Source: Actinoplanes sp. M2I2 (GTDB lineage: Bacteria; Actinomycetota; Actinomycetes; Mycobacteriales; Micromonosporaceae). From it: a stretch of DNA of 64,000 nt. The translations under genes and the position numbers were made by a program. This document shows positions 38,265-46,317 of the stretch, piece by piece (within the stretch, counting starts at the first letter, position 1; the number at the start of each line of letters is the position of its first letter). The notes under the pieces were generated by a model. It worked only from the letters and a program-made list of their open reading frames with translations, did no database searches and was not told the origin of the DNA. The stretch covers positions 434,001-498,000 of the forward strand of contig NZ_JALPVJ010000001.1 of NCBI RefSeq assembly GCF_023544445.1, written 5' to 3'.

Positions 38265-40958
38265 GTGAGCAACGACGCCGAGACCCCCCGTTTGCTGCTG
38301 CTCGACGGCCATTCCCTGGCCTACCGGGCCTACTTCGCGCTGCCGGTGGAAAACTTCAGCACCCAGACCGGCCAGGCGACGAACGCGGTGTTCGGCTTCA
38401 CGTCGATGCTGATCAACATGCTGCGCGACGAGAAGCCGACGCACATCGTCGTCGCCTTCGACGTCTCCCGCGTCTCCTTCCGCACCGAGCAGTACGCGGA
38501 ATACAAGGCCGGCCGGTCCGAGACTCCCAAGCCGTTCCTTGGTCAGGTCAGCCTGATCAAAGAGGTGCTCGAGGCGCTGCGCATCCCGGTGGTCGAAAAG
38601 CCCGGTTTCGAGGCCGACGACGTCATCGCCACCCTGTCCACCCAGGCCCGCGAGTCCGGCTTCGACGTGATCATCTCGACCGGCGACCGCGACGCGTTCC
38701 AGCTGGCCGGCGACAAGACGACCATCCTCTACCCGGTGCGCGGCGTCTCCGAGGTCTGGCGCATGACGCCCGAGGCGATCGAGGCGAAATACTTCGTCCC
38801 GCCCGACCTCTACCGGGACAAGGCCGCCCTGGTCGGCGAGACCAGCGACAACCTGACCGGGGTGCCCGGCGTCGGCGACAAGACCGCGGCAAAGTGGATC
38901 AAGGAGTACGGCGGTCTCGACGGCATCATCGCCAACGCCGACAAGATCAAGGGCAAGGCCGGCGACAGCCTGCGGGCCCACCTGGCCGAGGTCATGCGCA
39001 ACTACGACCTCAACCGGCTGCGCACCGACCTCGAGCTGCCGCTGCGCCCCGAGGACGTGCGCTGGCAGGGCTGGGACCGCGAGGCCGTCCACCAGGTCTT
39101 CGACGCGCTCGAGTTCCGGGTCCTGCGCGAGCGCCTCTACTCCTACCTCGAGGCGGTCGAGCCCGAGGCCGAGGCCGGCTTCGACCTCGACGGCCGGGCG
39201 CTGGGCGCGGGCGAGGTGGCCCCCTGGCTGGCCGCCCACGCCGCCGCCGCGCCGGTCGGCGTGGCCGTCACCGGCACCTTCGGCCGCGGCACGGGCACGC
39301 TCACCGGGCTGGCCGTCGCGACCGGCGACGGCCCGGCCGCCTGGTTCGACCCGGCCGCCCTCGACGAGACCGACGAGCGCGCCGTCGCCGACTGGCTCAC
39401 CGACCCCGACCGGCCCAAGGTGCTGCACGACGCCAAGCCGGCCTCGCTGGCCATGCGGGCCCACGGCTGGCACCTGACCGGCGTCCGGGTCGACACGGCG
39501 CTCGCGGCCTACCTGGCCAAGCCCGACCAGCGGGCGTACGACCTGACCGACCTGGCCCTGCGCTACCTCAAGCGCGAGCTCCGGGTCGAGGAGCCCACCG
39601 ACGGCCAGCTCGACCTGCTCGCCGGCATGGGCGACGAGGGCGCCGCCGAGCAGAACGTGATGCTGCGGGCCCGCGCCACCCTCGACCTGGCCGACGTGCT
39701 CACCGAGGAGCTGTCGCGCGACGGCGGCGAGTCGCAGAGCCTGCTCATGGAGGTCGAGCAGCCGCTGTCCGAGGTCCTCGGCGAGATGGAGCGCCTCGGC
39801 ATCGCCGCCGACACCGACTACCTCTCCGAGCTCGAGGCCCACTTCGCCGCCGAGGTCAAGGCGGCCCAGCAGGCCGCGCACGCCGAGGTCGGCCGCGAGT
39901 TCAACCTCGGCTCGCCCAAGCAGCTGCAGGAGATCCTCTTCGTCGAGCGCAACCTGCCCAAGACCAAGCGGATCAAGTCGGGCTACACCACCGACGCCGA
40001 CGCGCTGCAGAGCCTGTTCACCCAGACCGGCGACCCGCTGCTCGAGCACCTGCTGCGCCACCGCGACGTCGCCAAGCTCAAGTCGACCGTCGACGGGCTG
40101 CTCAAGTCGGTCTCCGACGACGGGCGCATCCACACCACGTTCAACCAGACCGTCGCGGCCACCGGCCGGCTCTCGTCGACCGACCCCAACCTGCAGAACA
40201 TCCCGATCCGCACCGAGGAGGGCCGCCGCATCCGGCGGGCGTTCGTCGTCGGCGAGGGCTTCGAGCAGCTGATGACGGCCGACTACAGCCAGATCGAGAT
40301 GCGGATCATGGCGCATCTGTCCAAGGACGAGGCGCTCATCGCCGCGTTCAACTCCGCGTTCGACTTTCACGCGGCCACCGCCTCGTCGGTGTTCCACGTG
40401 CCGGTCGAGCAGGTCGTGCCCGACCAGCGCCGCAAGATCAAGGCGATGAACTACGGCCTGGCCTACGGTCTGAGCGCGTTCGGCCTGTCCAACCAGCTCA
40501 CCATCCCGACCGACGAGGCCCGCGGCCTCATGGACGAATACTTCGAGCGCTTCGGCGGCGTGCGCGACTACCTGCAGGCCGTGGTCCGCCGGGCCGTGCA
40601 GGACGGCTACACGGCCACCATCCTCGGCCGGCGGCGCTACCTGCCCGACCTGTCCAGCGACAACCGGCAGCGCCGCGAGATGGCCGAGCGGATGGCCCTC
40701 AACGCCCCCATCCAGGGCTCCGCGGCCGACATCATCAAGATCGCGATGCTGCGGGTCGACGCCGCGCTCAAGGAGACCGGGCTCAAGTCCCGGATGCTCC
40801 TGCAGGTCCACGACGAGCTGGTCTTCGACGTGGCTCCGGGCGAACGCGAGCCGCTGGAAGAGCTGGTCCGCCGCGAGATGGGCGGCGCCTACCCGCTGTC
40901 GGTCCCGCTCGAGGTCTCCGTCGGCCACGGCCGCGACTGGAACGGCGCCGACCACTGA
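38265..40958 (+). CDS. polA: DNA polymerase I
   Basis: Repair and Okazaki-fragment polymerase. The 897-residue product has an intact 5' nuclease domain (about 1-290: LLLLDGHSLAYRAYFALP, KAGRSETPKPF, GFEADDVIATLS, STGDRDAFQL), a 3'-5' exonuclease-like domain (about 310-480) that lacks the catalytic acidic motifs and is probably dead, and a polymerase domain with TADYSQIEMR (motif A), the O-helix RRKIKAMNYGLAYG and VHDELVFDV (motif C). The O-helix has Tyr where E. coli has Phe762, a change known to relax selection against dideoxynucleotides. GTG start, leaderless-type promoter. Confidence 0.96.
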   Translation: MSNDAETPRLLLLDGHSLAYRAYFALPVENFSTQTGQATNAVFGFTSMLINMLRDEKPTHIVVAFDVSRVSFRTEQYAEYKAGRSETPKPFLGQVSLIKEVLEALRIPVVEKPGFEADDVIATLSTQARESGFDVIISTGDRDAFQLAGDKTTILYPVRGVSEVWRMTPEAIEAKYFVPPDLYRDKAALVGETSDNLTGVPGVGDKTAAKWIKEYGGLDGIIANADKIKGKAGDSLRAHLAEVMRNYDLNRLRTDLELPLRPEDVRWQGWDREAVHQVFDALEFRVLRERLYSYLEAVEPEAEAGFDLDGRALGAGEVAPWLAAHAAAAPVGVAVTGTFGRGTGTLTGLAVATGDGPAAWFDPAALDETDERAVADWLTDPDRPKVLHDAKPASLAMRAHGWHLTGVRVDTALAAYLAKPDQRAYDLTDLALRYLKRELRVEEPTDGQLDLLAGMGDEGAAEQNVMLRARATLDLADVLTEELSRDGGESQSLLMEVEQPLSEVLGEMERLGIAADTDYLSELEAHFAAEVKAAQQAAHAEVGREFNLGSPKQLQEILFVERNLPKTKRIKSGYTTDADALQSLFTQTGDPLLEHLLRHRDVAKLKSTVDGLLKSVSDDGRIHTTFNQTVAATGRLSSTDPNLQNIPIRTEEGRRIRRAFVVGEGFEQLMTADYSQIEMRIMAHLSKDEALIAAFNSAFDFHAATASSVFHVPVEQVVPDQRRKIKAMNYGLAYGLSAFGLSNQLTIPTDEARGLMDEYFERFGGVRDYLQAVVRRAVQDGYTATILGRRRYLPDLSSDNRQRREMAERMALNAPIQGSAADIIKIAMLRVDAALKETGLKSRMLLQVHDELVFDVAPGEREPLEELVRREMGGAYPLSVPLEVSVGHGRDWNGADH

Positions 40959-40992
40959 CCTACGGCGGAGTCTCCGGCATCCGGGCCGCGGC

Positions 40993-41448
40993 CTACGCCG
41001 GGACGTCGGGGCGGCGGCCCGCGATCGCTCCGAAGACGGCACCGGCGGCCAGCGATCCGGCGGCCAGGGCGCCGAACCAGAGCCAGAAACCGGAGCCGGG
41101 CAGCGCCACCAGCACGACGGCGGCGATCAGGGCGCCGGCCACCAGACCCGCGGCCAGGGGCAGCGGGGCGTCGGCCGGACGGCGCGCCACCGCGATCGCC
41201 AGCGGAACGAACAACGCCACGTAGGGCGCGGGCCACCCCACCGGGACCGGCCCGCCCCTGACCCCCAGGAAGATCAGGGCCGCGAGCAAACCGAGGACGA
41301 CGGCGGCGACGGTCTGCACCAGCAGATAACCGGCCCGCCGCCCGGCCGGGGCCGCCCCGTCCCCCGGTTCCGGCTCGCCCCACCCGAACCACATGGTCAA
41401 GACCTGCAGAAGCTCGCGCACCGGCGTGCGCGCGTCGTCCCGTGCCAT
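40993..41448 (-). CDS. Small four-helix membrane protein, unknown function
   Basis: A 151-residue protein with a polar N-terminus containing TMWFGWGEPEPGDG and four hydrophobic segments (about 42-62, 75-90, 95-115, 120-140). I do not recognise the family. It is convergent with polA, 34 bases from its stop. The ATG at 41448 has TAAGGT six bases upstream on the minus strand, so it appears leaderless. It is well spaced from both neighbours. Confidence 0.65.
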   Translation of the reverse strand: MARDDARTPVRELLQVLTMWFGWGEPEPGDGAAPAGRRAGYLLVQTVAAVVLGLLAALIFLGVRGGPVPVGWPAPYVALFVPLAIAVARRPADAPLPLAAGLVAGALIAAVVLVALPGSGFWLWFGALAAGSLAAGAVFGAIAGRRPDVPA

Positions 41449-41454
41449 GGCTCC

Positions 41455-41460
41455 ACCTTA
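41455..41460 (-). promoter_or_regulatory. Predicted -10 element of a leaderless promoter for the four-helix protein
   Basis: Minus-strand TAAGGT lies six bases before the ATG at 41448. Confidence 0.5.
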
Positions 41461-41536
41461 GAGCGGGGCGGAAAATCTCGATGGGCTTCGATAGAGTCGG
41501 CACGCCCAGACATCGAAGATCCACGGGGGAAAAACC

Positions 41537-42463
41537 TTGTCTATGCGTACCGTGATCGGCCGTGGGCTGATCGCCGCGTCCCTGCTCACCGGCGCCGCTC
41601 TCGGCGTCGCCGCCCCGGCTCAGGCCGCCGACACCGACCTGGCCATCAGCGCGACCCGCCTCGTCCTCGAGCCGGGCGAGCGCGGCTACACCGGCACCTA
41701 CCACGTCACCGTCACCAACACCGGCGACGAGCCGGCCGGGGCCTCCGTCCGCATCGTCGAGCCGGTCGCCGGCTCGTTCCGCGGCCTGCGGCCCAGCGAA
41801 GCGTGTCTGTACGACGGTCCGGTCTCCGGCCGTCGTGTGATCGGCTGCGGCCTGCCCGGCGGCGAGCTCGCTCCCGGTGAGGTCCGCAAGTTCCGGATCG
41901 ACTTCGGCGTGCTGACCACGCCGCGAGATGTCGCGATGAGCGCCGCCGACACCACCACCCAGCTGGTCCGGTCGGGCGCCGACACCGTCCTGGCCACGGC
42001 GACTTCGCGCACCCTGTTCCGGTCCACCACCGGCGTGCTGACCCGTCCGCAGCCCTACGTGCAGGACGTGCAGACCGACCTCTCGGTCACCTCGCCCGGC
42101 GAGGTCACGCTGACCCGGCAGGGCGACGGCAGCTTCCTCGGGACGCTTCCGGTGACCGTCCGCTGGGGTGGCGACGCCCCGCACGACGAACTGGCGCTGG
42201 AGACCCTCGTGCCCGAGGGCTTCGAGTTCGCCGGGGCGGGCAACGACACGATGTGCATGTTCCCGTGGTGCTACCTCGCCGGCGGGCCGTTCGCGCCGGG
42301 CCAGACCAGCACTCTCGACCTGCAGATCACCGCACCGGCCGGGACACCCACCGGCACCACCGGCACGGGCACGGCCACGGCCGTCGCGTCCTGGAGGTAC
42401 ACGGAGCAGACCGACATCGACCCGGCTGACAACACCGCGTCGTTCCGGATCGTCGTCGGCTGA
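41537..42463 (+). CDS. Secreted beta-rich protein, unknown function
   Basis: A 308-residue exported protein. A clear signal peptide (VIGRGLIAASLLTGAALGVA, then AQA-A cleavage near residue 31) is followed by two beta-sandwich-like domains of the type seen in bacterial surface and isopeptide or DUF11-like proteins (LEPGERGYTGTYHVTVTNTGDEPAGASVRI; PGQTSTLDLQITAPAGTP). Two cysteine pairs are present (CLYDGP, CGLPGG, CMFPWCY), plausibly disulfides outside the cell. The start is TTG at 41537 with GGGGGA about eight bases upstream; ATG at 41543 is an alternative. No anchor is present, so it is probably released. Confidence 0.75.
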   Translation: MSMRTVIGRGLIAASLLTGAALGVAAPAQAADTDLAISATRLVLEPGERGYTGTYHVTVTNTGDEPAGASVRIVEPVAGSFRGLRPSEACLYDGPVSGRRVIGCGLPGGELAPGEVRKFRIDFGVLTTPRDVAMSAADTTTQLVRSGADTVLATATSRTLFRSTTGVLTRPQPYVQDVQTDLSVTSPGEVTLTRQGDGSFLGTLPVTVRWGGDAPHDELALETLVPEGFEFAGAGNDTMCMFPWCYLAGGPFAPGQTSTLDLQITAPAGTPTGTTGTGTATAVASWRYTEQTDIDPADNTASFRIVVG

Positions 42464-42476
42464 CCTGACGGCGTAC

Positions 42477-42513
42477 GCTCTCCGCGGCCGCGTATGCCGC
42501 GGCTGCGGAGAGC
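42477..42513. terminator. Hairpin after the secreted protein gene
   Basis: gctctccgc (42477-42485) pairs with gcggagagc (42505-42513), with further pairing inside the loop (ccgcggc). No T-run follows, so efficiency is uncertain. Confidence 0.4.
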
Positions 42514-42562
42514 CAGCACGCCGTGACCTGTCGCGGTTGCGGCGCTTTGCAAGGGTGACGCG

Positions 42563-42913
42563 ATGGGGAGCAGCACGATGGAAAACGCCGCCGCCGGGAG
42601 AGGACCGCTCACCCGGGAGCCGATGCAGCCGGCCCAGGCCGACGCGTTCGCGCCGATGTTCAAGGCGCTCGGCGATCCGGTGCGTCTGCGACTGCTGTCG
42701 ATGATCGCCTCAGCGCGCGGCGGCGAGGTCTGCGTGTGCGACCTGACCGGCGAGTTCCACCTGACCGGCCCGACCATCTCGCACCACCTCAAGGTGCTGC
42801 GCGAGGCCGGCCTGGTCGACAGCGACCGCCGCGGCACCTGGGTCTACTACCGGATGATCCCGGCGGCGCTGGCGGTCATGGGCACCCTGCTCGAGACCGG
42901 CATCCCGATCTGA
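42563..42913 (+). CDS. ArsR-family metalloregulator
   Basis: A 116-residue winged-helix repressor. The pattern FKALGDPVRLRLLSMIAS...GEVCVCDLTGEFHLTGPTISHHLKVLREAGLVDSDRRGTWVYY is classical ArsR/SmtB. The CVCDL cysteine pair in the recognition region is the arsenite/antimonite-binding site of ArsR-type sensors. No arsenic efflux or reductase gene is adjacent, so its target lies elsewhere or is its own promoter. ATG 42563 is used; an internal ATG at 42578 is possible because the first residues are unconserved. Confidence 0.88.
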   Translation: MGSSTMENAAAGRGPLTREPMQPAQADAFAPMFKALGDPVRLRLLSMIASARGGEVCVCDLTGEFHLTGPTISHHLKVLREAGLVDSDRRGTWVYYRMIPAALAVMGTLLETGIPI

Positions 42914-42916
42914 CGC

Positions 42917-43261
42917 TCACTTCTTGAGCGGGTCGTGGCCCCAGTTCATCAGCGAGTACCGCCACTTGGTGTCCTCGATGTCGCCCTTGGGGTGCTGGGC
43001 GAGGTGCCGGTGCACGTAACCGACGACCTTGCGCATGTGCGCCTCGTCGGCCTCGGTGAGGTCGCCCTTCTTCGTGCCGAGGATCTTGATGATCTTCCGG
43101 CCGGAGTCGTGGCCGACCGATTCGCCGCCGCCCGAGGGCTTCTGGCCCACGTCCTTGGACTCGTCGGACTTGAGCCACTTCTCCAGCTCGCTCGCCGTCA
43201 TGTTGACCGCCTCGCGGAACTCGGCGTACACGTCCTTGGTGTCGCTGTCCTGCTCAGCCAT
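42917..43261 (-). CDS. DUF3140-type small protein
   Basis: A 114-residue acidic/basic soluble protein. Its motif order (EFREAVNMTASELEKWL, ESVGHDSGRKIIKIL, DEAHMRKVVGYVHRHLAQ, WRYSLMNWGHDP) is that of the actinobacterial DUF3140 family of unknown function; the SAP-like ELEKWL segment recalls nucleic-acid binding. It overlaps the next upstream gene by eight bases, so the two are co-translated. It is convergent with the ArsR gene. Confidence 0.8.
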   Translation of the reverse strand: MAEQDSDTKDVYAEFREAVNMTASELEKWLKSDESKDVGQKPSGGGESVGHDSGRKIIKILGTKKGDLTEADEAHMRKVVGYVHRHLAQHPKGDIEDTKWRYSLMNWGHDPLKK

Positions 43262-43472
43262 CCTTCTTCAGCGCTCCCGGCTTGTGCACGGCCTCGCGCC
43301 CGGTCTTGTCGCTCTTGACCTTGTACTGCGGGTCGTCGGGGGAGGCGTCGACCGTCCGTCCGGCCGCCTCCGTCCGCTTCGTGATCTTCTGCTCGACCTC
43401 GCCGTGGACGTTCTGCCCGTGGCTCTTCCAGGTCACGTCGTCGCCCTTTTTCAGGCTCTTCTCCTCGGCCAT
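43254..43472 (-). CDS. HVA1/DUF2945-type small protein
   Basis: A 72-residue protein with the short Tudor-like fold pattern KKGDDVTWKSHGQNVHGEVEQKITKRT...YKVKSDKTGREAVHKPGALKK, seen in DUF2945 (hypervirulence-associated) proteins of fungi and bacteria. It precedes the DUF3140 gene and overlaps it. I recall both types occurring together in soil actinobacteria and being stress-related, but the function is unknown. Confidence 0.8.
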   Translation of the reverse strand: MAEEKSLKKGDDVTWKSHGQNVHGEVEQKITKRTEAAGRTVDASPDDPQYKVKSDKTGREAVHKPGALKKDG

Positions 43473-43508
43473 GAGGGTCGGATACCCGGCAACGGCCTGC
43501 GGAAACGG

Positions 43509-44327
43509 TCAGCCCGTGAGGTCCGACACGAAGATCGCGGTGCCCGGGAAGAGCCGGCCCCGCAGCGGGCTCCACTGGCCCCAGATCTGCTCGTGCCCGG
43601 CCGGCCACTCCGGCTCGACCAGGTCGCGCAGCGCGAACCCGGCGGCCACCAGCTCCCGCACCCGGTCGCCGAGCGTGCGGTGCTGCTCGACGTAGACCGG
43701 CACGCCGTCCTCGCCGGTCTCCACGTACGGGGTGCGGTCGAAGTACGAGTTGCGGACGATCAGCCCGTCCTCGCCCGGCTCGTCCCAGAAGATCCAGCGC
43801 ATCGGGTGGGTGATCGAGAAGACCCAGGAGCCTCCGGTACGCAGGACGCGCGCCACCTCGCGCATCGCCGCGCCCGAGTCGGCCACGAACGGGACCGCCC
43901 CGAAGGCCGTGCACACGATGTCGAATACGCCATCCGCGAACGGCAGCGCCAGCGCGTCGGCTTGCACGAGCGGGACGCGTACGCCCGTACGCCGCTCGGC
44001 CGCCCGCGCATGCCGCAACATGCCCGCGGAGAGATCGAGGGCAGTCACCTCGGCGCCCTGCCCGTCGAGCCAGCGGGCGCCCGCGGCGGCGCCCGCGCCC
44101 AACTCGAGCACGCGCCGGCCGCGCACGTCGCCGAGCAGCCGCGCGTCGGCCTCCCGCAGGCCCTCGGGGCACCACACGAAGTCCAGGTCACCCAGGAAGG
44201 CGCCGTGCTCGGCCTGGTACTCGTCGGCGTCGGCGTCCCACCAGCCACGGCTGGCGACCCGGCTCTCGGCGTCGGTGATCGGCCGCCGCCGTAGCTCACC
44301 GGCGGGCGGCGGGTTGATCTCGGTCAC
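43509..44327 (-). CDS. Class I SAM-dependent methyltransferase
   Basis: A 272-residue Rossmann-fold methyltransferase: SAM-binding motif I VLELGAGAAAGARWL, acidic end of strand 2 VTALDLSAGML, motif II PLVQADALALPFADGVFDIVCTAFGA, and motif III VLRTGGSWVFSITHP. The C-terminal YFDRTPYVETGEDGVPVYVEQHRTLGDRV substrate lid is like small-molecule methyltransferases of the ubiE-like group. Substrate unknown. The GTG at 44327 has TACCGT six bases upstream on its strand and no ribosome binding site. Confidence 0.9.
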   Translation of the reverse strand: MTEINPPPAGELRRRPITDAESRVASRGWWDADADEYQAEHGAFLGDLDFVWCPEGLREADARLLGDVRGRRVLELGAGAAAGARWLDGQGAEVTALDLSAGMLRHARAAERRTGVRVPLVQADALALPFADGVFDIVCTAFGAVPFVADSGAAMREVARVLRTGGSWVFSITHPMRWIFWDEPGEDGLIVRNSYFDRTPYVETGEDGVPVYVEQHRTLGDRVRELVAAGFALRDLVEPEWPAGHEQIWGQWSPLRGRLFPGTAIFVSDLTG

Positions 44328-44333
44328 GCCGAC

Positions 44334-44339
44334 ACGGTA
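44334..44339 (-). promoter_or_regulatory. Predicted -10 element of a leaderless promoter for the methyltransferase gene
   Basis: Minus-strand TACCGT lies six bases before the GTG at 44327. Confidence 0.5.
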
Positions 44340-44428
44340 CGGCAGGGCGTGGCGCCGTCCCGATTCACCACATTACGGTCATGCTGCGGGGTTTCGGTCG
44401 AACATTGTGCCTGGCTCGTCAGGAGGGC

Positions 44429-44459
44429 TTGCAACCTGTGGTAATGCGCACGGTAAGCT
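44429..44459 (+). promoter_or_regulatory. Candidate rpsA promoter
   Basis: TTGCAA and TAAGCT separated by 19 bases, one base longer than ideal. Confidence 0.4.
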
Positions 44460-44654
44460 AGTCGATGCGCTCGCGGATCGTGTGCCTCGGCAGGGAGCAG
44501 GTTCCGTGGTCGTCGGTCTCGACATGATCGACTGCAAGGATTCTGGTCCTTTCGGACTGCCCGGTCCTTCTGATGTTGTTCGTGCCGTGCCCGCCGGCAG
44601 TTCCGCGGCGCGCGAGAGACACCACGAATCCATCCGTTCGGAGCAACAGTCCAC

Positions 44655-46175
44655 ATGACGAGCAGCATCGAGGCCACCTCGAGCGCCAACCGGGTCACCG
44701 TCGACGATCTCGGGTCCGAGGAAGCATTCCTCGCCGCCATCGACGAGACCATCAAGTACTTCAACGACGGCGACATTGTCGAAGGCACCGTCGTCAAGGT
44801 CGATCGGGACGAGGTCCTGCTCGACATCGGCTACAAGACCGAGGGTGTCATCCCCTCGCGCGAGTTGTCGATCAAGCATGACGTGGACCCCGCGGAAGTG
44901 GTGTCGGTCGGTGACCACATCGAAGCCCTCGTCCTCACCAAGGAGGACAAGGAAGGTCGTCTGATCCTCTCGAAGAAGCGCGCGCAGTACGAGCGCGCTT
45001 GGGGCACGATCGAGAAGATCAAGGAGGACGACGGCGTCGTTCGCGGCTCCGTCATCGAGGTTGTCAAGGGTGGCCTCATCCTCGACATCGGCCTCCGCGG
45101 CTTCCTGCCGGCTTCTCTGGTCGAGATGCGTCGCGTCCGCGACCTGCAGCCCTACGTCGGCCGCGAGCTCGAAGCCAAGATCATCGAGCTGGACAAGAAC
45201 CGCAACAACGTGGTCCTGTCCCGCCGTGCCTGGCTCGAGCAGACGCAGTCCGAGGTCCGCACCGAGTTCCTCAACAAGCTGCAGAAGGGCCAGGTCCGCA
45301 AGGGCGTCGTGTCCTCGATCGTCAACTTCGGCGCGTTCGTCGACCTCGGCGGCGTCGACGGCCTGGTGCACGTCTCCGAGCTCTCCTGGAAGCACATCGA
45401 CCACCCCTCCGAGGTTGTCGAGGTCGGCCAGGAGGTCGAGGTCGAGGTGCTCGACGTCGACCTGGACCGCGAGCGCGTCTCGCTGTCGCTGAAGGCGACC
45501 CAGGAAGACCCGTGGCGCCAGTTCGCCCGCACCCACGCGATCAACCAGATCGTGCCGGGCAAGGTCACCAAGCTGGTTCCGTTCGGCGCCTTCGTCCGCG
45601 TGGACGACGGCATCGAGGGTCTGGTGCACATCTCCGAGCTGGCCGAGCGGCACGTCGAGCTGCCCGAGCAGGTCGTGCAGGTGGGCTCCGACGTCCTGGT
45701 CAAGGTCATCGACATCGACCTCGAGCGTCGTCGCATCTCGCTGTCGCTCAAGCAGGCCAACGAGGGCTTCGTCGAGGGCGAGGAGCACTTCGACCCGACC
45801 CTCTACGGCATGGCTGCCACGTACGACAACGAGGGCAACTACATCTACCCGGAGGGCTTCGACCCCGAGACGGGCGAGTGGCTCGAGGGCTTCGACAAGC
45901 AGCGCGAGACGTGGGAGAAGCAGTACGCCGACGCCCGCGAGCGCTGGGAGGCGCACACCAAGCAGGTGCAGGCGTCCCGCGACGCCGACGCCGAGGCCGC
46001 GCTCAACCCGACCCCGGTCGGTGCGGCGACCACCTCGTCGTCGACGTCCACGTCGTCCTCGACCTCGTCGAGCTCGCCGGCCCCGGCGCGCGCGAACGAG
46101 GAGCCGTCCGGCACCCTGGCCACCGACGAGGCCCTCGCCGCTCTGCGCGAGAAGCTCGCCGGCGGCAAGAACTGA
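44655..46175 (+). CDS. rpsA: 30S ribosomal protein S1
   Basis: Brings mRNA to the 30S subunit. The 506-residue product has four S1 RNA-binding domains (about 36-105, 122-190, 206-278 and 292-364; each with a GxVxxVxxxGAxV-type strand such as GVVSSIVNFGAFVDL and GKVTKLVPFGAFVRV). This is the usual four-domain actinobacterial form, shorter than the six-domain E. coli protein. The C-terminal 130 residues are a charged helix and a Ser/Thr-rich linker, ending in a short conserved helix. ATG start; a strong terminator follows the stop, so it is monocistronic. Confidence 0.96.
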   Translation: MTSSIEATSSANRVTVDDLGSEEAFLAAIDETIKYFNDGDIVEGTVVKVDRDEVLLDIGYKTEGVIPSRELSIKHDVDPAEVVSVGDHIEALVLTKEDKEGRLILSKKRAQYERAWGTIEKIKEDDGVVRGSVIEVVKGGLILDIGLRGFLPASLVEMRRVRDLQPYVGRELEAKIIELDKNRNNVVLSRRAWLEQTQSEVRTEFLNKLQKGQVRKGVVSSIVNFGAFVDLGGVDGLVHVSELSWKHIDHPSEVVEVGQEVEVEVLDVDLDRERVSLSLKATQEDPWRQFARTHAINQIVPGKVTKLVPFGAFVRVDDGIEGLVHISELAERHVELPEQVVQVGSDVLVKVIDIDLERRRISLSLKQANEGFVEGEEHFDPTLYGMAATYDNEGNYIYPEGFDPETGEWLEGFDKQRETWEKQYADARERWEAHTKQVQASRDADAEAALNPTPVGAATTSSSTSTSSSTSSSSPAPARANEEPSGTLATDEALAALREKLAGGKN

Positions 46176-46209
46176 CCCAGCCCTTGAGCTGAGCCGGTCC
46201 GCATCACGG

Positions 46210-46247
46210 AAAGGCCGCCCCGACTCCGGTCGGGGCGGCCTTTCGCC
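46210..46247 (+). terminator. Intrinsic terminator of rpsA
   Basis: Strong hairpin: aaaggccgccccgac pairs with gtcggggcggccttt (arms about 46210-46224 and 46229-46243) around a four-base loop, followed by TTT and further T-rich bases. Confidence 0.9.
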
Positions 46248-46317
46248 TTTTTCAGGCCGGATTTCTGTCCGCGGCCACGGGCTGTTCCGTTCCCGGCCGG
46301 GCAGCAATACTGGTCGA

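Larger units (their letters stand above)
44328..44654. other. 327-base rpsA upstream region, no gene
   Basis: No convincing ORF on either strand. A candidate promoter (TTGCAA at 44429-44434, TAAGCT at 44454-44459, 19-base spacer) implies a leader of about 190 bases before rpsA, in which several short self-complementary runs occur. Autoregulated S1 leaders are known in other bacteria, so the leader may be regulatory; I cannot show it. Confidence 0.5.

Noticed and set aside
38250..41042. A 930-codon leftward frame opposite polA
   Set aside because: It is a shadow of the polA coding sequence with no domain of its own.
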